Shown piece by piece: positions 1-5,268 of a DNA stretch of 6,059 nt. A program made the position numbers and the translations under genes. Source of the stretch: an uncultured Cellvibrio sp. (GTDB lineage: Bacteria; Pseudomonadota; Gammaproteobacteria; Pseudomonadales; Cellvibrionaceae). The notes under the pieces are model-generated. The model was not told the DNA's origin. It ran no database searches and worked only from the letters and a program-made list of their open reading frames with translations. The stretch spans positions 1 to 6,059 of the forward strand of contig CAMLRI010000151.1 of assembly GCA_946482385.1 (NCBI GenBank), read 5' to 3'. Each line of letters starts with the position of its first letter. The stretch's first letter is position 1.

Positions 1-1
1 T

Positions 2-214
2 CACTCAGGTTCAACTCGCAGAACCATTAGCCGTTTTATGTCGGCGATTGTGATAGCTGTGTCGATTGAATCCCTGCTGCTGATGTTTAAATCCCTGCTG
101 GGCGATGCCACCCATTTAAATTCAGCGGTGCTGATGCTGTTGGCCGCTGTGGCGCTGTTGGTGGGCCTGGGGGTTTACCTGCGTTTGACCGCCGATAAAA
201 AAGACAAGCATTAA
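2..214 (+). CDS. C-terminal part of a small integral membrane protein (5' end outside window)
   Basis: An open frame runs from the left edge to a TAA at 212-214, giving about 70 residues. It holds two hydrophobic stretches: one of about 20 residues beginning near FMSAIVIAV, and a second (VLMLLAAVALLVGLGVYL), separated by a short polar loop (GDATHLNS). It ends in a charged tail (TADKKDKH). Basic residues (STRRT) precede the first segment. This is what a two-helix end of an inner-membrane protein looks like. I do not recognise the family. An ATG at 38 could in principle start a 57-residue two-helix protein, but the frame stays open to the edge, so a truncated longer gene is more likely. Only 21 nt separate its stop from radA, and no terminator is visible, so co-transcription with radA is likely. 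Confidence 0.7.
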   Translation, partial: HSGSTRRTISRFMSAIVIAVSIESLLLMFKSLLGDATHLNSAVLMLLAAVALLVGLGVYLRLTADKKDKH

Positions 215-235
215 TCACCAGATTAGGGATAACCC

Positions 236-1612
236 GTGAGCAGCAAAACCAAATCTGCCTTTGTGTGCAATGAGTGCGGCGCCGACTTTAAAAAATGGCA
301 GGGCCAGTGCAGCGAGTGCGGTGCCTGGAACAGCCTGAGTGAAGTGCGCCTGGGGCCAACCCCGGCCAACCGCGAGGCCAAGTTTGAAGGCTATGCCGGC
401 GGTGCCAGTGGCAACCAGGTGCAAACCCTGGCGGAAATTTCCCTGCAGGATTTGCCACGCTTTAGCAGCGGTGCCGGCGAATTCGACCGGGTGCTGGGCG
501 GCGGTTTTGTGCCAGGTTCGGTGGTGTTGATTGGCGGCCACCCGGGTGCGGGCAAATCCACGCTTTTGCTGCAAACCCTGTGCAACCTGGCGCGCACTAT
601 GCCGGCGCTCTACGTTACCGGCGAGGAATCCCTGCAACAGGTGGCCATGCGCGCCCAGCGCCTGGGTTTGCCGACCGATAAATTGCAAATGCTAAGCGAA
701 ACCAGCGTTGAGGCCATTTGCGCCACCGCCCAACAAGTGCGCCCGCGGGTAATGGTGATCGACTCCATCCAGGTGATGCATATGGAGGACATCAGCTCGG
801 CGCCTGGCTCTGTTTCCCAAGTGCGCGAAAGCGCCGCTTACCTCACCCGCTTTGCCAAGCAAACAGGCACTGTGCTGATTTTGGTGGGCCACGTTACCAA
901 AGACGGCTCCCTCGCCGGGCCCAAGGTGCTGGAGCATATGATCGACTGCTCGATCTTGCTGGAGGGCGACAACGATTCCCGCTACCGCACCCTGCGCGGC
1001 AACAAAAACCGCTTTGGTGCGGTGAATGAGCTGGGTGTATTTGCCATGACCGAGCAGGGCATGCGCGAGGTGAGCAATCCCTCGGCGATTTTTTTGCAGC
1101 GCGCCGAAGATATTGCCTCCGGCTCGGTGGTGATGGTGATGTGGGAGGGCACCCGCCCGCTGCTGATTGAAATCCAGGCCCTGGTGGACGACAGCCACAT
1201 AGGCAACCCGCGCCGGGTGGCCGTTGGTATGGATCAAAACCGCCTGTCCATGCTGCTGGCGGTATTGCATCGCCATGGCGGCATTATGGTGGGCGACCAG
1301 GATGTGTTTGTGAACGTGGTGGGCGGTATGCGGGTGATGGAAACCAGCGCCGATTTGGCGGTGTTGTTGGCGATAGTATCCAGCTTCCGCGACCAGGCAT
1401 TGCCCGAGGATTTGATGGTGTTTGGCGAGGTGGGGCTGTCGGGGGAAATCCGCCCCGTACCCAGCGGCCAGGAGCGGCTGCGCGAGGCCGCCAAACACGG
1501 CTTTAAAAAGGCCATAGTGCCTTTTGCCAATGCGCCGCGCACAGCGGATAAAGACCTGGGCATACAGGTGATTGCCGTAAAAAACCTGCAGCAGGCGCTG
1601 GAGGCTTTATAA
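236..1612 (+). CDS. radA: DNA repair protein RadA (Sms)
   Basis: This 458-residue protein is full length for the family (E. coli RadA is about 460). Domains in order: an N-terminal C4 zinc finger (C11, C14, C25, C28, in the CNEC/CSEC pattern); a RecA-like ATPase core with Walker A GHPGAGKS at 101-108 and Walker B VMVID ending at D176; the RadA signature KNRFG at 257-261; and a C-terminal Lon-protease-like domain from about 290 on, with GEVGLSGEIRP near 397-407 and a serine at S371 (METSADLAV). Known role of the family: a RecA-stimulated, DnaB-like motor that promotes branch migration and processing of recombination intermediates; the Lon-like part is thought to be structural rather than proteolytic. 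The start is GTG at 236, with AGGGA at 225-229 as ribosome binding site 6 nt upstream. The gene follows a membrane protein gene closely and its stop overlaps that of the convergent gene on the minus strand. Nothing looks damaged. Confidence 0.97.
   Translation: MSSKTKSAFVCNECGADFKKWQGQCSECGAWNSLSEVRLGPTPANREAKFEGYAGGASGNQVQTLAEISLQDLPRFSSGAGEFDRVLGGGFVPGSVVLIGGHPGAGKSTLLLQTLCNLARTMPALYVTGEESLQQVAMRAQRLGLPTDKLQMLSETSVEAICATAQQVRPRVMVIDSIQVMHMEDISSAPGSVSQVRESAAYLTRFAKQTGTVLILVGHVTKDGSLAGPKVLEHMIDCSILLEGDNDSRYRTLRGNKNRFGAVNELGVFAMTEQGMREVSNPSAIFLQRAEDIASGSVVMVMWEGTRPLLIEIQALVDDSHIGNPRRVAVGMDQNRLSMLLAVLHRHGGIMVGDQDVFVNVVGGMRVMETSADLAVLLAIVSSFRDQALPEDLMVFGEVGLSGEIRPVPSGQERLREAAKHGFKKAIVPFANAPRTADKDLGIQVIAVKNLQQALEAL
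1607..1612. other. Palindromic TTATAA shared by two convergent stop codons
   Basis: The hexamer TTATAA holds the radA stop (TAA, 1610-1612, plus strand) and the stop of the solute-binding-like gene (TAA read from 1609 to 1607 on the minus strand). The two reading frames therefore overlap tail to tail by six bases. A GC-rich stem follows directly on the plus strand (GCCC 1613-1616, GGGC 1621-1624), but it has only four pairs and no T-run, so I do not call it a terminator. Confidence 0.9.
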
Positions 1613-2494
1613 GCCCACCGGGGCGCTGCTGCCAGTGCTTGATGTAGGCTCGCTGCTGCTGTTAATCGGCGTCAGGTAAATCACTTTATGTTGCAGTAAT
1701 TGCAGGTGATCCCAGGTGGTTTTGAAATCCGGGATACTAAAAAACAACTCGTCCAGGCTGCCATCGGCTTGCGCTAATGCCAAACCGCGTTCGATGCGCT
1801 GCGCCAAGGCCTGGTTGCCTTTGCGCACAAAATAATAAATAGGCTGCTGGTAGTGCAGTAGTAAATGGTTTTCGGCGGCGAGCTTGTATTCCGGGTAGGT
1901 GGCGAGTTCGTGCTGGATTTCGTTGTAAGTGCGCGCCATAAAATCAAAGCGCTTAATACTCAACATGCGAAACAGCCCGCCGTGATTCCAGGAGGTAGCC
2001 ACCTCAAAACCATGATCGCGCAGAATTTGCGCGTCGCTCCAATGGGTACCTGCACCGGCGCGCATTTGGCGCAGTTGCTCCAGGTTGTCAATCTGCGCAA
2101 ATTTTTCTTGGTCCTCGGCGCGTATCAGCAGAAAGCGATATTCGTTAATTCCTCGCAGCAAGTTAAAACGCACCGGCTCCAACTGCTCTTCCCGCTCCGG
2201 GGTGCTGCTGCTCCACATAATATCCAGGTCATTTTGGGCGACCATCAGGCGCAGCCGCTCGCGGCCAACCCTTTGGGTTAAATACTCCAGTTGGAAATCT
2301 TCGTGGGGTGGCGCGGTTTTGTGCAGTGCCAGCTTTAGCGCTTCTATGTAAAAACGCCCGGTGGATTCCGGTTCCAGCAGGCTGGGTGAGGGGGTTCTGA
2401 GCAGCAGGCGCGCTTCCGCTTGGGCGGTGTTGATTCCGTTGGCCGATAGCCAGCAGAGCAGAATCATAAAAGTGAATAGACGTGGGCTGCGCAT
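1607..2494 (-). CDS. Secreted periplasmic solute-binding-like protein, no transporter partner nearby
   Basis: The predicted product is 295 residues. It starts with a clear signal peptide: MRSPR, a hydrophobic core LFTFMILLCWLSA, and an AQA site at 24-26. The mature part looks like the type 2 periplasmic binding protein fold (SBP_bac_3-like): RLLLRTPSPS early on, NDLDIMWSSSTPEREE at 89-104, a GINEYRFLLIR hinge-like segment near 115-125, GAGTHWSDAQIL at 147-158, LFRMLSIKRFDFMAR at 174-188, and YYFVRKGNQALAQRIERGL near 220-238. The last 20 residues are rich in Ser, Thr and Pro. Ligand unknown; I see no lipobox and no permease or ATPase gene beside it, so it may be a sensor or an orphan binding protein. 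The ATG at 2494 is chosen because it begins the signal peptide and has a weak AAGAAG 6 nt upstream. The frame stays open to 2740, but that extension lies inside the PilZ gene in another frame and its residues look non-coding. It lies 58 nt after the second PilZ gene, probably in the same transcript. Confidence 0.82.
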   Translation of the reverse strand: MRSPRLFTFMILLCWLSANGINTAQAEARLLLRTPSPSLLEPESTGRFYIEALKLALHKTAPPHEDFQLEYLTQRVGRERLRLMVAQNDLDIMWSSSTPEREEQLEPVRFNLLRGINEYRFLLIRAEDQEKFAQIDNLEQLRQMRAGAGTHWSDAQILRDHGFEVATSWNHGGLFRMLSIKRFDFMARTYNEIQHELATYPEYKLAAENHLLLHYQQPIYYFVRKGNQALAQRIERGLALAQADGSLDELFFSIPDFKTTWDHLQLLQHKVIYLTPINSSSEPTSSTGSSAPVGL

Positions 2495-2552
2495 AGGTGA
2501 CTTCTTACATCTGAGGGCATCCACTGCGGCTAGGGGGCGGTTTTGCTGGTGG

Positions 2553-2915
2553 TCAGTTTTCTCGTGCGATAAGTTCCAGCAGGTCGTCGAGCAATTTTTT
2601 ATCGGCTGGCGTATCCGGTTGGAATGCAAAGCCCAGGATATGTTCGCGCACATGGGCCAGGCGGCCGTGAAGTTGCAGGTTTTTTTTGGGGTTGTCCAGC
2701 CCTTCCAGGTCATCGAGCATAATTTGCACCCGCAGGGCATCGCCTTTGCGCAATAAGTGCTCGCTTAGAATCGCCAGGCGGGTGCCGCTGCTGGAAATAT
2801 CCAGTACATGGGCTTCCCAGGTTTTGCTGGAGTACTGCATTTGCGCGTAGGCCCGCAGGGTGTGGCGCGGCTGCCGGCGGCGTTCATCGGGGGGGCTGGT
2901 TTGGGGATCTGTCAT
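2553..2915 (-). CDS. PilZ domain protein (second of two), predicted c-di-GMP binding
   Basis: This 120-residue cytoplasmic protein is essentially one PilZ domain. The N-terminal c-di-GMP motif RxxxR is R13-R14-Q-P-R17 (ERRRQPRH), and the second motif DxSxxG is D39-I-S41-S-S-G44 (LDISSSGTRL). Beta strands follow (ALRVQIML, NLQLHGRLAHV, ILGFAF), ending in a helix (KKLLDDLLELIAREN), as PilZ proteins do. All known nucleotide-contacting motif residues are present, so binding of cyclic di-GMP is expected but the output partner is unknown. Start choice: the ATG at 2915 has AGGCGA 7 nt upstream on the minus strand and puts the ERRR motif ten residues in, as usual for short PilZ proteins. A start at 2954 would add 13 residues and overlap the upstream gene by 11 nt, but lacks a good ribosome binding site. 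It lies 28 nt after the other PilZ gene. The two share the fold and motifs but little other sequence. Confidence 0.9.
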   Translation of the reverse strand: MTDPQTSPPDERRRQPRHTLRAYAQMQYSSKTWEAHVLDISSSGTRLAILSEHLLRKGDALRVQIMLDDLEGLDNPKKNLQLHGRLAHVREHILGFAFQPDTPADKKLLDDLLELIAREN

Positions 2916-2943
2916 TGACGGGTCGCCTAAAGTCAGGGGGTGG

Positions 2944-3330
2944 TTAATCTGCATGGATCAGTTCAGACAATTCCCTTTCTGCCGCCAGGGCGTCTCCCAA
3001 ATTCAATTCCAGCAGGCGCCGCAGGTGGCACACACTGTCGATATCAATACTGGTGCAAACCAAACCCAATTGCTGCCGCTGCTGGTGGGCCACTTGCACC
3101 TGCATGCTAATCAGGGTGTTATCGGCCAGTTCCACATTGAGTTGCAGGGGCAGGGCAGGGTCAAAGCCATCGGCCAAAGGCTCGGGAACCAGGGCGCCTT
3201 TAAGGGAGATATCCGCCAGCTGGGTGTGCCAGTGATGCTCCCCTTGCACCAGTTCCACTTTGGCATCAAAGAGAACCCGGCTGAATTTGCGGCGTTCGCT
3301 GGCGGATGGCTGTGTTGGGCGTAGAGTCAT
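2944..3330 (-). CDS. PilZ domain protein resembling P. aeruginosa PA4608 (MapZ)
   Basis: This 128-residue cytoplasmic protein is a single PilZ domain with both c-di-GMP motifs intact: R14-K-F-S-R18 (ERRKFSR) and D40-I-S42-L-K-G45 (ADISLKG). The C-terminal helix HLRRLLELNLGD (102-113), followed by AERELSEL, closely matches what I recall of PA4608, where HLRRLVELNLGD and ERELALL occupy the same place; the length also agrees. In P. aeruginosa, MapZ binds c-di-GMP and then the chemoreceptor methyltransferase CheR1, altering chemotaxis and flagellar motor switching. PA4608 neighbours radA (PA4609), and here radA lies on the far side of two extra genes, which supports orthology. That this copy also targets CheR is inference. 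The ATG at 3330 has only a weak GAAG ribosome binding site. It is the first gene of a minus-strand cluster transcribed away from mak. Confidence 0.93.
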   Translation of the reverse strand: MTLRPTQPSASERRKFSRVLFDAKVELVQGEHHWHTQLADISLKGALVPEPLADGFDPALPLQLNVELADNTLISMQVQVAHQQRQQLGLVCTSIDIDSVCHLRRLLELNLGDALAAERELSELIHAD

Positions 3331-3440
3331 GTTCGGGCTTCGCGATATAACAACAAATTATGGATTGAGTGTAGCTGCCACTGGGTGATTCGCCATCTTG
3401 GTAGTTTGTAGCTGAAGGTGTAACCGGTAACCTGCCGAAT

Positions 3441-3470
3441 TTGCCCGGCTGTTGGCGCCAAACCTATAAT
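3441..3470 (+). promoter_or_regulatory. Probable sigma-70 promoter for mak and the importer genes
   Basis: A perfect -10 hexamer TATAAT lies at 3465-3470, with TTGCCC at 3441-3446 as a four-of-six -35, spaced 18 nt. Transcription would begin near 3477, leaving a leader of about 36 nt before the mak ATG at 3513. This also argues against starting mak at the in-frame ATG at 3441, which would lie inside the -35. Found by eye; no mapping data. Confidence 0.6.
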
Positions 3471-3473
3471 GCC

Positions 3474-3511
3474 GGCCTTGGTGTTTCCCTGCGGCCTCAG
3501 GCCTGGTGTTT
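3474..3511 (+). repeat. Near-identical short direct repeat in the mak leader
   Basis: GGCCTTGGTGTTT at 3474-3486 is repeated as GGCCTGGTGTTT at 3500-3511, one T shorter, 26 nt apart start to start. The pair lies between the predicted transcription start and the mak ATG. It could be an operator pair, an RNA element, or chance. Confidence 0.45.
3493..3503. promoter_or_regulatory. Small perfect dyad GGCCT-C-AGGCC at the mak ribosome binding region
   Basis: Five-base arms (GGCCT, AGGCC) flank a single C. The only Shine-Dalgarno-like bases for mak (CAGG, 3498-3501, 11 nt before the ATG) lie inside it. As RNA the hairpin loop would be too tight, so a protein operator is more plausible than a stem-loop; chance is also possible in GC-rich DNA. 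Confidence 0.35.
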
Positions 3512-3512
3512 T

Positions 3513-4427
3513 ATGACAGATTTTAGAATTGGTATTGATTTGGGCGGCACCAAAACCGAGGTGATACTGCTTAACGGCGATAGCCAGGAGCTGTTCCGCA
3601 CCCGCATTCCCACAGTGCGCGATGACTATGCGGCTACCCTGCGCGATATTGCCGGGCTGGTGGCCCAGGCGGAAGCGGCGGCGGGGCAGGCACAGTTGCC
3701 GGTGGGCATAGGTATTCCCGGCACTATTTCGCGCAAATCCGGTTGGGTGAAAAACGCCAACTCCACCTGGCTGAATGGAAAACCTTTCCAGCGCGACCTG
3801 TCCGATTATTTGGCGCGCCAGGTTAAGGTAACCAACGATGCCAACTGCCTGGCGGTATCCGAAGCGACCGACGGCGCCGGGCGCGGCTATGAACTGGTGT
3901 TTGCCGGCATTTTGGGCACTGGCTGCGGCGCCGGTTTGGCCTACCGGGGCCAGCCCTTGGTGGGCCCCAATGGCGTGGCGGGCGAGTGGGGCCACAACCC
4001 CTTGCCCTGGACTGCCCAGCCAGACCTGGATACGCGTCCCTGCTATTGCGGCAAGCGCGGCTGCCAGGAAACATTTTTATCGGGTACCGGCCTGTGTTTG
4101 TCCTACCAGATGCTCGCCGGCCAGGCGCGCAAGGGCCATGAGATTGTCGAGCTGGCGCGCATGGGCGATGACCTGGCCAGCCAGGTGCTGGAAAACTACT
4201 ACGACCAACTGGCGCGGGGTTTGGCGGCGGTGATTAATGTGATAGACCCGGATGTAATAGTGCTGGGTGGTGGCGCCTCCAATATCGACGAGATTTACAC
4301 CCGGGTGCCGGAGTTGTTGCCGCGCTATGTGTTCGGCGGTGAGTGCGATACCCCCATCAAACAAGCCCGGCACGGCGATTCCTCCGGTGTGCGCGGCGCT
4401 GCCTGGTTGAACCCCCTTGCGGGTTAA
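3513..4427 (+). CDS. mak: Fructokinase of the ROK family (Mak type)
   Basis: This 304-residue protein matches the length and sequence character of E. coli Mak (about 302), an ATP-dependent fructokinase (EC 2.7.1.4) that makes fructose 6-phosphate in the cytoplasm. Features in order: phosphate-binding DLGGTKTE at 9-16; NANSTWLNG at 81-89; catalytic Asp D109 in TNDAN; ATP-site GTGCGAG at 135-141; the ROK zinc site GEWGH (157-161) with H161 and C177, C179, C184 in [19 protein letters not shown] at 244-254; and [12 protein letters not shown] near 287-298. [30 protein letters not shown] and [12 protein letters not shown] are Mak-like rather than NagK-like from memory of both sequences. All expected active-site and metal residues are present. 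The ATG at 3513 is preferred over the in-frame ATG at 3441, which sits in the probable promoter and would add 24 residues unlike the family. The gene's last 11 nt overlap the start of the next gene. Confidence 0.93.
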   Translation: MTDFRIGIDLGGTKTEVILLNGDSQELFRTRIPTVRDDYAATLRDIAGLVAQAEAAAGQAQLPVGIGIPGTISRKSGWVKNANSTWLNGKPFQRDLSDYLARQVKVTNDANCLAVSEATDGAGRGYELVFAGILGTGCGAGLAYRGQPLVGPNGVAGEWGHNPLPWTAQPDLDTRPCYCGKRGCQETFLSGTGLCLSYQMLAGQARKGHEIVELARMGDDLASQVLENYYDQLARGLAAVINVIDPDVIVLGGGASNIDEIYTRVPELLPRYVFGGECDTPIKQARHGDSSGVRGAAWLNPLAG

Positions 4428-5268
4428 GCCCTGGCTGGCCTGGCTGGCATTGCTGCTCAGCCCCATGGGCTGGGCGGCGCCCCAGCGCATTGCCTCCCTG
4501 AATATCTGTATCGACCAATTGCTGTGGCAGCTGGTGCCCCACGAACGCTTGGTGTCCATGAGTTATCTCACCGCCGATCCCCTCTGGTCGCCCATTGCCG
4601 GCCAGCTGGGGGCTATGCACCTCAACCACGGCCTGGCCGAGGAGCTGGTGCCGCTCAAGCCGGATGTGATTATTGCCGGTGAATTCGATGCCCTGGCCGC
4701 CACGGAACTGTTGCAGCGGCTGGGCTACCCAGTGGTGCGCCTGGCTATGCCGCGCGACCTGGCCGGCATTGGCCAGCAGGTGCGGGAACTGGGGCAACTG
4801 GTGGGCGAGGAGCGCGCCGCCGCCGATTTTGCCCAGGGTATCGACCAACAATTACAGCAATTGCAACAGCTGCGCCATTTGCTCAAGGGGCGGGCGCCCA
4901 GGGTGTTTTGGTATTCATCCAATGGCGTGGCCATAGGGGCGGGCACCCTGGAACACGAACTGATGGAGCTGGCGGGCCTGCATAACCTGGCGGTGGATTT
5001 GGGCATGCAGGGTTATGTGCCCCTGGATTTGGAACTGCTGCTGGCGGCGCACCCGGAGCTGTTGATTATCGAAGAGAGCAATGCCAGCGCTTTTTCCCTG
5101 GCGCGGGAGTACCTTAGCCACCCGGCACTGGCCGGTGCCGGCTTCAGAATTATCTCCCTGCCGGCGGGCTTGTCCGGCTGTGCCGCCCCGGTGGTGGGCG
5201 ATGTAGTCCAGGCGCTCGAACAAGAACTTAACACCTATCCATTACCCGGGAGTCACAGTGGCGACTAA
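4417..5268 (+). CDS. Periplasmic binding protein for a metal chelate (BtuF/FepB family)
   Basis: The predicted product is 283 residues. The signal peptide is MRVKP, a hydrophobic [14 protein letters not shown], and cleavage probably near A20-A21. The mature part follows the helical-backbone binding protein plan: first lobe from [16 protein letters not shown] (24-39) through [13 protein letters not shown] (80-92), a long linking helix with a QQLQQLQQL stretch (about 112-157), and a second lobe from RVFWYSSNG on. Two glutamates align with the BtuF pair that salt-bridge to the permease: E75 ([11 protein letters not shown]) and E206 ([12 protein letters not shown]). Ligand is uncertain: vitamin B12, haem or ferric siderophore. 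Start: an in-frame TGA at 4408-4410 leaves TTG at 4417 as the only conventional start that keeps the signal peptide; the next ATG would delete most of it. No strong ribosome binding site is visible, so translation probably depends on coupling to mak, which it overlaps by 11 nt. Confidence 0.88.
   Translation: MRVKPWLAWLALLLSPMGWAAPQRIASLNICIDQLLWQLVPHERLVSMSYLTADPLWSPIAGQLGAMHLNHGLAEELVPLKPDVIIAGEFDALAATELLQRLGYPVVRLAMPRDLAGIGQQVRELGQLVGEERAAADFAQGIDQQLQQLQQLRHLLKGRAPRVFWYSSNGVAIGAGTLEHELMELAGLHNLAVDLGMQGYVPLDLELLLAAHPELLIIEESNASAFSLAREYLSHPALAGAGFRIISLPAGLSGCAAPVVGDVVQALEQELNTYPLPGSHSGD
5248..5252 (+). promoter_or_regulatory. Ribosome binding site GGGAG that fixes the GTG start of the permease
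   Basis: GGGAG lies 5 nt before the GTG at 5258. It sits inside the end of the binding-protein gene and supports a GTG start overlapping that gene by 11 nt. Confidence 0.7.

Larger units (their letters stand above)
3331..3512. promoter_or_regulatory. Divergent intergenic region between the PilZ cluster and mak
   Basis: The 182 nt between the two start codons hold no gene I can support and should carry both promoters. The plus-strand promoter is visible (separate entry). On the minus strand the best -10-like hexamer is CATAAT (complement of 3357-3362), about 27 nt before the PilZ start, but I find no good -35 at the right distance, so the PilZ promoter is only suspected. Near the middle is GGTGTAACCGGTAACC (3417-3432), with two copies of GTAACC in direct order. 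Confidence 0.55.

Noticed and set aside
692..1498. Long minus-strand open frame (268 codons) opposite radA
   Set aside because: It lies wholly antisense to a well-supported radA, is rich in His, Gln and Ala with no recognisable motif, and is the usual mirror of a GC-rich gene.
1613..1624. GCCC-ACCG-GGGC hairpin just after the radA stop as a terminator
   Set aside because: Only four pairs, no T-run, and it lies inside the convergent gene's coding sequence.
2495..2740. N-terminal extension of the solute-binding-like gene to an ATG at 2740
   Set aside because: It runs out of frame through the PilZ gene, its residues are Cys/Trp/Asn-rich and unlike a protein, and it would bury the signal peptide at 2494.
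2860..3324. Plus-strand open frame opposite the PilZ genes
   Set aside because: Antisense to two PilZ genes with intact motifs; no family resemblance.
3441..3512. Upstream ATG of mak at 3441
   Set aside because: The added 24 residues do not resemble ROK kinases and would overlap the probable -35/-10 elements.
3327..3995. Minus-strand open frame opposite the start of mak
   Set aside because: Antisense to mak, whose kinase motifs are unambiguous, and it also covers the divergent promoter region.
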